From Planctomycetota bacterium (lineage in GTDB: Bacteria > Planctomycetota > B15-G4), in assembly GCA_020638905.1 (NCBI GenBank), contig JACKHP010000002.1, positions 1-64,000 of the forward strand: 64,000 nucleotides of DNA, written 5' to 3'. A program made the position numbers and the translations under genes. Positions 44,332 through 52,669 of the stretch are shown piece after piece. The notes beneath the pieces were generated by a model. The model did no database searches. It was not told the origin of the DNA and saw only the letters and a program-made list of their open reading frames with translations. Positions within the stretch are counted from its first letter, which is position 1. Each line of letters begins with the position of its first letter.

Positions 44332-45189
44332 TCACCGCGCGCTGGGGACGTCCCCCACGCGCCGCTCGTCGCCGAAGGACGGCGCGCCGAAGCAACCGTC
44401 GACGCCCGTCCGCAGCCAGACCGCGCCGGACGGGTCGATGCGCGCGGCGACGTGCGCGGCGGGGGGAGCGCGCACCGGAACCGAGAGCGGCGGGCCGTCG
44501 CCCACGCGCACCAGGAGCGTGCCGATCGTGGCCTCGGGCGGAGCGTCGAACGAGTCGTCCAGAGTCTTGCGGACGTGCAGCGCGCGTCGCGTCTCGCGCG
44601 CGCCGACGCCGAGCCAGCGCGGCGCCGGTTGCCGTCCGTCCGACCGCGGGCCGAGCTCGAAGAGCGCGCTCGCGGGATCGTCGTCGAACGCGCGCCAGTC
44701 GACCGACGCGGGGACGTCGAGCTCGTTCTCGAGACTCAGCACGACGCGATCGCCCCAGCGGAACGTCCAGGGCGAGAGTCCCTCCTCCACGACGCCGAGC
44801 GCGACGACCTGGACCACGAGCACGAGCAGCGAGGTCCAGGCCGCGAGCAGCAGCCATCCGAGTCGTCCCACGAGCGAGCGCGGGACGACGCCGAAGAGCG
44901 CGAGGAACGCCGCCGCGTTCGCCGCCAGCAGCAACGCGGGGATCAGCGGGACGCATCCGACGCACGAGCCGGCGTCGAAGTGCATCACCAGGACGTGCGC
45001 CATCCACGCCGCGCTCGCCGCCGAGGCACACAGCGCGCGCCCCCGGCTCGCGCGCACGCGCCAGACGAAGGCGACCGACGCCGCGAGCGTCAGCAGCACG
45101 AGCAGGATCCCGACCTGGCCCGAGGTCACGAACGGGACGCCCGTGGCCTCGAGCGTCATCTCGCCCAGGGACGCGACGCGCTGCGTCAT
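44332..45189 (-). CDS. CFGAP-motif membrane protein, paralogue 4 (last in array)
   Basis: A 285-residue membrane protein of unknown family. About four hydrophobic helices lie within residues 20-130, followed by a beta-rich domain. Shared with the three genes upstream are LSPWTF..GDRVVLSLENE, GTLLVRVGDG and the C-terminal GCFGAPSFGDERRVGDV, which holds a conserved Cys. The Ser/Pro-Trp region suggests an extracytoplasmic sheet after the last helix. It is translationally coupled to the preceding paralogue (ATGA). It is not named, since no characterised relative is known to me. Confidence 0.7.
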   Translation of the reverse strand: MTQRVASLGEMTLEATGVPFVTSGQVGILLVLLTLAASVAFVWRVRASRGRALCASAASAAWMAHVLVMHFDAGSCVGCVPLIPALLLAANAAAFLALFGVVPRSLVGRLGWLLLAAWTSLLVLVVQVVALGVVEEGLSPWTFRWGDRVVLSLENELDVPASVDWRAFDDDPASALFELGPRSDGRQPAPRWLGVGARETRRALHVRKTLDDSFDAPPEATIGTLLVRVGDGPPLSVPVRAPPAAHVAARIDPSGAVWLRTGVDGCFGAPSFGDERRVGDVPSAR

Positions 45190-45959
45190 CGCACGACGTC
45201 CCCCACCCGGCGCTCGTCGCCGAAGGACGGCGCGCCGAAGCAACCGTCGCGTCCGATCCGCAGCCAGACGCTGCCGTCCTCGGCGAGGCGCAGGGCGAGG
45301 TGCGCGCGCTCGGGCGCGTCGACCGCGACGATCAGCGGCTCGCCGTCGTCCGCGCGCAGCGTGAGCGTGCCCACGGTGGCGGGTCCGCTGGAGTCGTTGC
45401 CGACGCTCACGAACGCGCGTCGCGACTCGTCCGGCGGGACGTCGAAGGCGAGCGGCTCGCTGCACCAGGGATCGTCGGGTGCGCCGAGCCAGGTGACGGA
45501 CACGCCCCCGTCGCGCTCGTTCTCGAGGCTCACGACGACGCGTCCGACCGACGAGGTGTGCGCCCAGGGCGACAGCGCGTGGGTCGCGACGACAAGCAGC
45601 ACGGCCTGGATGATCGAGAGGAAGGTCATGTCGATGAACCCGACGAGCAGCAGGTCGAATGTCGCTGCATCCTTCCCCTTCGGAAGTGGCAGCAAGGTTG
45701 CTGCGGCGAGCAGGTTCGCCGCGACGAACACGACGAGCACGGTGGGCCCGGCATCGTCTCCCGCGTGACCGGCGACGATGCCCAGCGACCACAGGACGCA
45801 CGCGATGCATGCGAGGCCGAAGCGCTTGCCCCGCCCGCGCTGCGAGCGCACGAACACGAACGCCAGCGCGAGCGCCAGCAGCGTGGCCGTCACGCCGACC
45901 TGCTCCGACGTCACGAGCGGGACGTGCACCCACTCGCAGCCCGGGCCGAGCTCACCCAT
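45186..45959 (-). CDS. CFGAP-motif membrane protein, paralogue 3
   Basis: A 257-residue paralogue of the neighbouring proteins with the same plan: four hydrophobic helices, then a beta-rich domain. It has ALSPWAHTSSVGRVVVSLENE, TVGTLTLRADDGEPL and the C-terminal GCFGAPSFGDERRVGDV, identical in its last segment to paralogue 4. This suggests a recent duplication or gene conversion. Its start overlaps the end of paralogue 2 by 8 bp. Confidence 0.7.
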   Translation of the reverse strand: MGELGPGCEWVHVPLVTSEQVGVTATLLALALAFVFVRSQRGRGKRFGLACIACVLWSLGIVAGHAGDDAGPTVLVVFVAANLLAAATLLPLPKGKDAATFDLLLVGFIDMTFLSIIQAVLLVVATHALSPWAHTSSVGRVVVSLENERDGGVSVTWLGAPDDPWCSEPLAFDVPPDESRRAFVSVGNDSSGPATVGTLTLRADDGEPLIVAVDAPERAHLALRLAEDGSVWLRIGRDGCFGAPSFGDERRVGDVVR

Positions 45960-46758
45960 CCGACGGATCCCCGCGCGCGATGCCCTCGTCGAACGCGCGC
46001 TCCTCGCCCAGGTCCGGCGCGCCGAAGCAGCCGTTGTCGCCCGAGCGCAGCCAGGCCGCGCCGGACGCATCGAGGCGCACGGCGAAGTGCTGCACGAAGG
46101 GGACGCCGGACACCGCGGCCTCGAGCGGCATTCCGTCGCCGACGCGCACGAGCAGCGTCCCCGAGAGCGAGTCCGGGATCGGGTGCCGCCTCGCGACGGC
46201 CATGAGCTCCTCGGACGTCAGGAGCTGGTGCCAGACGCGATCGGTCTCGCCGGGCGCGACGTCCAGCCAGGAGGACGTCTCGCCCTCAGGCTCGCGCCAC
46301 GCGATCGACGCCGGTGCGGTGAACCCGTTCTCGAGGGTCAGCGTGATGCGCGGGCCGACCCCGAACGTCCAGGGCGAGACCGCCGCGACGCCGCGCTCGC
46401 CGAGCCAGACCTGCGCGGCGACGAGCAGCGGCCCACCGAGCAGCACGAGCCCCACCGACGAGGCACGCCGCACGCGTCGCTCGGGCCACGGGACGAGCGC
46501 CGCCACGGCCGCCGCGTTCGCACCGCACGCGCAGACCACGAGCAGGGCGAGCCAGACGATGACCCACTCCGCGCCGCCCGGATGGTGCATGAGCAAAAGG
46601 GCCGTGGTCCCGAGCAGACACGCCGCGATCGCGGTGCGCACGCGTCCCGTGCGCCGCCTGACGAGCAGGACGAACGCCGCGCACGCCACCGCGAACAGCA
46701 GCGTGAGCGCCGTCGCGACCACGCTCGAGTCCGGCAGCAGCGGCCACGCCGCGCTCAT
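45952..46758 (-). CDS. CFGAP-motif membrane protein, paralogue 2
   Basis: A 268-residue paralogue. Four hydrophobic helices, including GTTALLLMHH and LALLVVCACGANAAAV, precede the beta-rich part with VSPWTFGVGPRITLTLENG, SGTLLVRVGDGMPLEAAV and C-terminal NGCFGAPDLGEERAFDEG. Its ATG overlaps the stop of paralogue 1 (ATGA). Confidence 0.7.
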   Translation of the reverse strand: MSAAWPLLPDSSVVATALTLLFAVACAAFVLLVRRRTGRVRTAIAACLLGTTALLLMHHPGGAEWVIVWLALLVVCACGANAAAVAALVPWPERRVRRASSVGLVLLGGPLLVAAQVWLGERGVAAVSPWTFGVGPRITLTLENGFTAPASIAWREPEGETSSWLDVAPGETDRVWHQLLTSEELMAVARRHPIPDSLSGTLLVRVGDGMPLEAAVSGVPFVQHFAVRLDASGAAWLRSGDNGCFGAPDLGEERAFDEGIARGDPSDG

Positions 46759-47564
46759 CGAGTGCCCTCCCGCGCCGACACCGGACGGCCCGCGTCGCGC
46801 GTGCGCGGATCGAACAGCCCGGCGTCGGCCGCGACCTCGGCGAACGGATGCTCCTCACCGAGCCGCGGCGCGCCGAAGCAGCCCTGGCGTCCGACGCTCA
46901 CGGTCACGTTCCGCGCAGCGTCGACGTGCACCGCGAGATGCGCCTCGGGCGGGACGACGACGCGCGCGTTCGTCGGCACGCCGTCGCCCAGCCGGACGTG
47001 CAGCGTGCCCTCCCACGCCGGGTCGGGATGGCGATCGAAGCGCGGACGGCCGCGGATCGTGGCGTGCGCGACGTCGCCGGGCGCGGCCACCAGCCACGCG
47101 GCGTTCTGCGCCAGCTCGTCGCCGTGCTCGAGGATCCAGCGCGCGCGCACCTCGACAAGGGACCCGTTCTCGACGTGCAGCACCGCCTTGCCCTCGCGCC
47201 CGTTCGTCCACGGGGCGAAGCTGCTCAGCGTCGTGAACAGCACGAGCTGCGTCACGAACCCGACGACTCCGCCGAGCAGCAACACGCTCGCGGCCATCAC
47301 GCCGCGCGCCTTCCAGTCGGCGGGCCAGGCCACCAGCGAGGCCACCGCGAGGATCGGCGCGAGCAGCATCGTCACGTACACGTCGACCGGCGTGTCGTGG
47401 CGCAGGCCCTGGTGCAGCCGCACGAGGAAGAGCGTCCACACGAGGCACGCGACGAGCGGCAGGACGCGCCGGCGACGCCGCCGCCACGCCGTGCCCACCA
47501 GCGCCGTCGCGACCGCCAAGGTCAGCACCGTGACCAGCGTCGCCATCGTCTCGGACGTGAGCAT
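46755..47564 (-). CDS. CFGAP-motif membrane protein, paralogue 1 (first in array)
   Basis: A 269-residue first gene of the four-gene array. Four hydrophobic helices are followed by FAPWTNGREGKAVLHVENG, GTLHVRLGDGVPTNARV and QGCFGAPRLGEEHPFAEV. It is the most divergent copy and has a longer C-terminal tail. The divergent YceH-like gene starts 128 bp away, so the promoter of the array should lie in 47565-47690. Function is unknown. Confidence 0.7.
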   Translation of the reverse strand: MLTSETMATLVTVLTLAVATALVGTAWRRRRRRVLPLVACLVWTLFLVRLHQGLRHDTPVDVYVTMLLAPILAVASLVAWPADWKARGVMAASVLLLGGVVGFVTQLVLFTTLSSFAPWTNGREGKAVLHVENGSLVEVRARWILEHGDELAQNAAWLVAAPGDVAHATIRGRPRFDRHPDPAWEGTLHVRLGDGVPTNARVVVPPEAHLAVHVDAARNVTVSVGRQGCFGAPRLGEEHPFAEVAADAGLFDPRTRDAGRPVSAREGTR

Positions 47565-47692
47565 GCGCGGCGTCCTCGTCTCCCTCGGGACGCGCCCCGG
47601 TCCGGCGCGATTCGCGATCAGCGTATCACTCCTTCCGCGCGTCCGGCAGCCGGCTTGCACGATCCCGTCCCCGGACGGCTACCATCTGCGGC

Positions 47693-48466
47693 ATGGCACA
47701 CCGCGAACCGCTGGACAAGATCGAGGCCCGCATCCTGGGCGTGCTCATCGAGAAGGAACTCACCACGCCCGACGGGTATCCGCTCTCGCTCAACGCGCTG
47801 CAGAACGGCTGCAACCAGAAGTCGAACCGCGACCCGCAGCTCTCGCTCGACACCCAGTCGCTCGAGGAGGCGCTCAACCGCCTGCGGCTGAACCGGCTCG
47901 TGCGCGAGGTGCACGAGGCCGGCGCGCGCGTGCTCAAGTACGCTCACGACGCCAAGCCGGCGCTCGAGGTCGACACGCAAGAGCTCGCCGTGCTCGCCGA
48001 ACTGCTCATGCGCGGCCCGCAGACCGTGGGCGAGCTGCGCGGACGGGTCGAACGCATGACGCCCGTCCCCACGCTCGACGACCTGCAGCGCGTGCTCAAG
48101 CCGCTCATGGAGCGCGGCATGGTCGTGGTCATCGCGCCCGCGCCGGGCAGCCGCGCGCCGCGCTACCTGCAGACGATCGCGCCCGGCATCCACCCGGGCA
48201 TCGACGCGGGCACCGCGCCGAGGACGGCTCCCGCGCCCGCCGCGCCGAACGCACCCGCGCCCGCGGGACCGACGCACACGGTGCACGTCGCCGGCACGCA
48301 GCCGACCACGCACGGCGCGGGCCCGACTCCCCTCGCGCCGACGCCTGCGGCGTCCCCGTCCGGCGCGAGCGCGGACGCGCGCCTCTCCGCGCGGATCGAG
48401 AAGCTCGAGCACACCGTGGCGCGCCTCGAACAGGAGTTGCGCGACCTGCGCGAACGCGTCGAGTAG
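47693..48466 (+). CDS. YceH family (DUF480) protein
   Basis: A 257-residue member of the YceH/DUF480 family, with two winged-helix domains in the first ~165 residues (IEARILGVLIEKELTTPDGYPLS, LNALQNGCNQKSNRDP, VLAELLMRGPQTVGELRGR). A Pro/Ala/Thr-rich linker (about 175-225) leads to a C-terminal coiled coil (LSARIEKLEHTVARLEQELRDLRERV). It may bind DNA, but the family's role is unknown. TACCAT lies only 8 bp upstream of the ATG, so the transcript may be nearly leaderless. Confidence 0.88.
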   Translation: MAHREPLDKIEARILGVLIEKELTTPDGYPLSLNALQNGCNQKSNRDPQLSLDTQSLEEALNRLRLNRLVREVHEAGARVLKYAHDAKPALEVDTQELAVLAELLMRGPQTVGELRGRVERMTPVPTLDDLQRVLKPLMERGMVVVIAPAPGSRAPRYLQTIAPGIHPGIDAGTAPRTAPAPAAPNAPAPAGPTHTVHVAGTQPTTHGAGPTPLAPTPAASPSGASADARLSARIEKLEHTVARLEQELRDLRERVE

Positions 48467-48527
48467 GCGCGCCGCGCGCGGTCCCGTCCCTCGATTCACC
48501 CGATTGCCAGATCTCGCGGGGAGCCGC

Positions 48528-48533
48528 TAGACT
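48528..48533 (+). promoter_or_regulatory. Possible -10 element of the DUF2167 gene
   Basis: TAGACT, 55 bp before the ATG at 48588. Confidence 0.3.
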
Positions 48534-48587
48534 CCGCCCGGGCCTCCCGGGAAAGGCGGCCGTCCGGGTCGAGCGGGAGGAGTCGAC

Positions 48588-49457
48588 ATGCGCAGTCGTG
48601 TTCGTGGAGTGGTGGTCCTCGCGGTCTTCGTGTCCCTCGTCGCGGCGACGTCGCTGCGTGCGCAGGAGCCACCGAGCGAGCCGCGTCCGTTCGAGTGGCA
48701 GCCCGGGCCGACCCAGGCGTCCCTCGGCTCGCAGGGCATCCTCGACGTCCCCGAGGGCTACCTGTTCCTCGGCGGACGCGAGACGCGCCGCCTGCTCGAG
48801 ATGATGGAGAACCCCACGAGCGGCGAAGAGCTCGGCACGCTCACGCCCGCCGACGAGAACGAGAACTGGTTCCTGTTCTTCGAGTTCGACGACGTCGGCT
48901 ACGTCGACGACGACCAGTCCGACCTCGACGCCGACGATCTGCTCGACAGCCTGCGCGAGGGCACCGAGGCCGGCAACGAGGAGCGCCGCGCGCACGGCTG
49001 GCAGGAGCTCACCATCACCGGCTGGCGCAGGACGCCGTACTACAACCCGTCCACGAACAACCTCGAGTGGGCCGTCGACGTGCGCACCGCGGGTCAGGCG
49101 GACATCGGCATCAACCACGACGTGCGCCTGCTCGGGCGCGAGGGCGTGATGCGCGTCAGTCTCGTGTGCGACGCGGCCGACTACGCCCGGGTGGCGCCCC
49201 AGATCGACAGCCTGCTCTCGGGCTTCGCGTTCCGCTCCGGCCGCCGCTACGACGAGTTCCAGTCGGGCGACAAGATCGCCGAGTACACGCTCGGCACGCT
49301 GGTGACGGGCGCCGTGCTGGCCAAGACGGGCCTGCTCCAGAAGCTGTGGAAGGTCATCGTGGCCGCGCTCGTCGGCCTCGCGGCGCTGTTCAAGAAGATC
49401 GTGCGCGCCGTGACCGGCCGGCGGGATCCCGAGGCCGCCGAACCGCCGCAGGGATGA
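48588..49457 (+). CDS. DUF2167 domain membrane protein
   Basis: A 289-residue product with a signal peptide ending SLRAQ. The exported DUF2167 domain covers ~45-220 (LGSQGILDVPEGYLFLGGRETR, WFLFFEFDDVGYVDDDQ, ITGWRRTPYYNPSTNNLEWAV, VSLVCDAADY). A C-terminal hydrophobic segment (ALVGLAALFKKIV) anchors it. Such proteins are of unknown function. A strong GGAGGAG lies 6 nt before the ATG. Its stop overlaps the next start (ATGA). Confidence 0.85.
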   Translation: MRSRVRGVVVLAVFVSLVAATSLRAQEPPSEPRPFEWQPGPTQASLGSQGILDVPEGYLFLGGRETRRLLEMMENPTSGEELGTLTPADENENWFLFFEFDDVGYVDDDQSDLDADDLLDSLREGTEAGNEERRAHGWQELTITGWRRTPYYNPSTNNLEWAVDVRTAGQADIGINHDVRLLGREGVMRVSLVCDAADYARVAPQIDSLLSGFAFRSGRRYDEFQSGDKIAEYTLGTLVTGAVLAKTGLLQKLWKVIVAALVGLAALFKKIVRAVTGRRDPEAAEPPQG

Positions 49458-50599
49458 CCACGGTCGCCGAGTTCTTCGGCGTCCTCCTGCTGCTGTACCT
49501 GATCGAATGCGGCGCGTGGATCCCGCGCACGTCGTTCGGACTGGCGCGCGGGCGGCGCCGAGCGCGCGTCGTGCATCCCCCCGAGGTGCTCGGCAACCAG
49601 GGCTCGGGCTGGCTGACGGGCGACGTCCTGCCGTGGGGATCGGCGCTGCACCTGCTGCACCCGTGGCCCGTGGCGCTCGACGCGCGCGGCCTGGTCGTCG
49701 CGCCGGTGCTGGCGCTCGACCCCGCGCTGCGTGACGCGACGGAGCCCGCGTTCGTCCCGTGGGAGCAGCTCGGCGGACTCTCGTGCGACGGCGCGCGTCT
49801 CTTCCGTGGACGCCACGCGTTCGCGCACGCCGGCACGTCCGCCCGCGCCCGGACGCTGCGTGCGCTGCTCGACGAACTCGCGCGCACGCCCGTCGAGCGA
49901 CGCGGTGTCGCGATCGACGACGCTCTGCGACGCGGCCTCGATCCGGACGTCGTGCGCGAGCGGCTGAAGACCTTCGAGCGCCTCGCCCCGACGGTCTCCG
50001 TCCTGGCGAGCGCGCACCTGCTGTTCGTCTTCGGCGTCGCGCCGATCGTCGTCTCGCGCGTCGGCTTCGAGACGTCCTGGGCCGCACTGCTGGCCGGCCT
50101 CGCGGCGATCACCCTGGCCAACGCGGTCGCCTTCGTGCTCGCGCACCGACGTCTGTTCCCGACCGAGGCGGCCACCCGCTGGGGGCTCGCGGGACAGATG
50201 CTCGTCGTGCCCATCTCGGCCGCCCGCTCGCGCGACCTGCTCGCGCGCGACCTGTTCGACGGCTGCGATCCCGTGCTCGTCACGGCCCTGCTCGGCGGCG
50301 CCGACACGCGCCCGGCCGTGCTCGCGGCGCTGCGTGACCTGGCCCATCCGGCGCGGCCGGGCGAACGCATCGCCGACCTCGACGCGCGCGCGACCCTCGA
50401 CGGCTTCCGCGCGCGATGGCGCGCGCGCCTCGTCGAGGCGCTCGCCCCGCTGGACGTCGACGCGTCGCTGGCGGACGTCGCGCCGCCGCGCGAGCCGGGC
50501 GCGCTCTCGTACTGTCCGCGCTGCCTGATGCAGTTCGTGGCGCGCGACGTCTCCTGCGACGTGTGCGGCGATCGCGCCACGCGCGCGTTCGACGTCTGA
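49454..50599 (+). CDS. Membrane protein with C-terminal zinc ribbon
   Basis: A 381-residue protein, coupled to the DUF2167 gene. Hydrophobic helices lie near the N-terminus (FFGVLLLLYLIECGA) and near 190-235. The middle part is Ala/Arg-rich and unrecognised. The last 35 residues contain a four-cysteine zinc ribbon (CPRCLMQFVARDVSCDVCG). The pairing suggests the two proteins act together in the membrane. The function is unknown. Confidence 0.6.
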   Translation: MTTVAEFFGVLLLLYLIECGAWIPRTSFGLARGRRRARVVHPPEVLGNQGSGWLTGDVLPWGSALHLLHPWPVALDARGLVVAPVLALDPALRDATEPAFVPWEQLGGLSCDGARLFRGRHAFAHAGTSARARTLRALLDELARTPVERRGVAIDDALRRGLDPDVVRERLKTFERLAPTVSVLASAHLLFVFGVAPIVVSRVGFETSWAALLAGLAAITLANAVAFVLAHRRLFPTEAATRWGLAGQMLVVPISAARSRDLLARDLFDGCDPVLVTALLGGADTRPAVLAALRDLAHPARPGERIADLDARATLDGFRARWRARLVEALAPLDVDASLADVAPPREPGALSYCPRCLMQFVARDVSCDVCGDRATRAFDV

Positions 50600-50693
50600 C
50601 GCGCGGCGCGCGGCCGCGCAGCGAGCGCCCCGCACCGCGCGCGCCGGCACTTCGAGCGCGGCCCGACCACGACGCTCTCCCGCGAACGCACGA

Positions 50694-50726
50694 CGCCGCC
50701 GCCCGGTCTCGAACCGGACGGCGGCG
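50694..50726. terminator. Terminator hairpin between convergent genes
   Basis: A 13-bp stem with one mismatch (CGCCGCCGCCCGGT with ACCGGACGGCGGCG) and loop CTCGA. It lies between the zinc-ribbon protein gene and the FG-GAP gene. It superficially resembles a tRNA T-arm but has no other tRNA parts. Confidence 0.55.
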
Positions 50727-50760
50727 GGTCCCGCGGGATGCGCGCTGCGGCGCGCGCGGC

Positions 50761-52395
50761 TCAGTAGCCGATCGTGACCTTCATGCCGCGCGACTGCGCG
50801 GTCTTCTTCGCGCCGAAGCCGGCCGGGTCGACGAGCATCGCCTGGGCGAAGACCTCGACGCCGGCGAGGGCCGCGTCGTCGGGGATCATCCAGTTCATGC
50901 CGACCTGCTGGAGGATCGTGACCGTCGGCAGCGTGAGCGCGATCGGATCGTTCACGAGCAGCGCGCCCCCGTCGAACGGGATCTCGGCCGGCTCGAAGCC
51001 GACGAAGATCACCGGCGTCGTCCCCTGGGGCACGTTCGAGAGCGCCACGAGCGACGACTCGCCGGGCACCGGCGGCTGCCCGGTGGTGAGCACCGGCACG
51101 CCGAGCGAACCGGCCTTGCCCGCGCCGTACGCCTCGACCGTGGCGAGCACGTCGGACGGCGCGAGTCCGCCCTCCATCGACTTCGACGTGAGCGAGAAGA
51201 GCACGGCCTCGCCGATGGCGTTGCCGCCCGCGTTCCACGCGCCGGACAGGACGTACCCGCCGTCGAGCGCCACCGACCAACCGAGCAGGTCGCTGTCCTG
51301 GCCGCCCTCGCGCGAGAGCCGGTCCTCGAGCTGCCAGCCGTTGCCGAAGATCTCGGGACGGTACACATACACGGCGCCGGGCTGCGCGACTTCGTTCGAG
51401 TACGCGTGGGGCGACGCGATCGCGATGCGTCCGCCGTCGACGGCGACCCAGCGTCCGAACTCGGCGCCGGACGCACCCGCCTCGGGATGCAGCGTCTCGG
51501 CCAGCGCGACCTGCGGCGGGAAGACCTCGCCGTCGACGTCGTACACGTAGGCCGAGCCGGTCGTCACGCCGAGCTGCTCCTCCCAGGCCGCGCCGACCAC
51601 GAGGTGCTCACCGTCGAAGTCGATGTCGCAGCCGTAGGCGTCGTCGGAGTGGGGCACGGGCGCCTGGATCGCCGGTCCGATCTGGTACCCGAACGGGTGC
51701 ACGCGGAAGTGGAACACCGCGCCCGTGTAGCCGTACGAGTTGGTGTCCGAGGCGAAGACGTTCGCGTACAGGCCGTCGGCCGTGCCGCGGATCGTGACCA
51801 TGTTGCCCAGGATGACGGGGTCGGGGTGCTGCAGGCGCGTGTGCGCCACCCACGCGCCGCCGACCTCGCGCAGCACGTCGATCGCGCCGTTCGAGGAGGC
51901 CTTGGGCACGCCGACCGCCATCCAGCCGTCGTCGACGTCGAGCGCCTGGCCGAAGCGGTCGGACGGGCTGGCCCACGGCGACGAGATCGTCTGCGAGTAG
52001 CTCCAGGTGCCGTCGGCGAGGGAGAAGCGGATCACCGCGCCGGCGTAGTCGTTCGCGAACGGGGCGCCGACGTAGAGGTCGTCGCCGTCGAGCTCGATGT
52101 CCGTCCCGAACTCGTCCCAGGGGCCGGTCGGGCTGGTGAGGACCTGGGTCTTCGACCAGGTCGCGCCGTCGCGGTGGAAGACGTCGACGGTGTCGTCGCC
52201 GCGGTTCGTGACGAACGCCCAGTCGTCCTCGAGCTCGACGCGCCAGCCGTAGAACTCGAGCTGGGCGGGCGACTCGGCGACCCAGGGCGTGAGGTGGCAC
52301 CAGCCGTTCGTGGGCGGCGCGGCCAGGGCCGGGGTCGCGAGCAGGGCGGCGGCGGCGGCGAGGGATCCGAGGGACTTGGTGAGGCGGTGCGACAT
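50761..52395 (-). CDS. Secreted FG-GAP repeat protein with shared C-terminal domain
   Basis: A 544-residue exported protein with a signal peptide ending TPALAAPP. Six or seven beta-propeller-like blades of the FG-GAP type follow (FGTDIELDGDDLYVGAPF, DRFGQALDVDDGWMAVG, ASGAEFGRWVAVDGGRIAIASP). The last ~130 residues form a domain also found in the proteins at 58972, 60533 and 61625 (PFDGGALLV...MLVDPAGFG). Surface display or extracellular ligand binding is likely. There is no Shine-Dalgarno sequence before the ATG. Confidence 0.75.
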   Translation of the reverse strand: MSHRLTKSLGSLAAAAALLATPALAAPPTNGWCHLTPWVAESPAQLEFYGWRVELEDDWAFVTNRGDDTVDVFHRDGATWSKTQVLTSPTGPWDEFGTDIELDGDDLYVGAPFANDYAGAVIRFSLADGTWSYSQTISSPWASPSDRFGQALDVDDGWMAVGVPKASSNGAIDVLREVGGAWVAHTRLQHPDPVILGNMVTIRGTADGLYANVFASDTNSYGYTGAVFHFRVHPFGYQIGPAIQAPVPHSDDAYGCDIDFDGEHLVVGAAWEEQLGVTTGSAYVYDVDGEVFPPQVALAETLHPEAGASGAEFGRWVAVDGGRIAIASPHAYSNEVAQPGAVYVYRPEIFGNGWQLEDRLSREGGQDSDLLGWSVALDGGYVLSGAWNAGGNAIGEAVLFSLTSKSMEGGLAPSDVLATVEAYGAGKAGSLGVPVLTTGQPPVPGESSLVALSNVPQGTTPVIFVGFEPAEIPFDGGALLVNDPIALTLPTVTILQQVGMNWMIPDDAALAGVEVFAQAMLVDPAGFGAKKTAQSRGMKVTIGY

Positions 52396-52637
52396 GGGAG
52401 GAGTTCCTGTTTCGGTGGGGAGGTTCGGGTGAGGAGCCGGTGTGTTCGGTCCCGACCCTCCCCGCAGGCTCCGGCGTCGACGACCGACAGGCTTTCTCGG
52501 AGGAGGCACGCGGGTCGCGCACGCCGGCTTCCGACCCGCTGCGGGAAGACCGGCGACCAACTCGCGGTCGAAGCGGGACGCCGATCGGGCCCGACCGGTT
52601 TCCGGCGCCGCGATGGACGGTCGCCCGCCCGAGCGAC

Positions 52638-52643
52638 TACCCT
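52638..52643 (+). promoter_or_regulatory. Possible -10 element
   Basis: TACCCT, 27 bp before the ATG at 52670. Confidence 0.3.
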
Positions 52644-52669
52644 CGACGGTCGAAGCAGGGAGACCGACG

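Noticed and set aside
44324..46205. Long plus-strand open frame across the CFGAP array
   Set aside because: Arg-rich, no recognisable fold, and antisense to four homologous genes with conserved motifs.
50694..50726. tRNA-like GGTCTCGAACC element
   Set aside because: No acceptor stem, D-arm or anticodon arm around it. It is the loop of a terminator hairpin.
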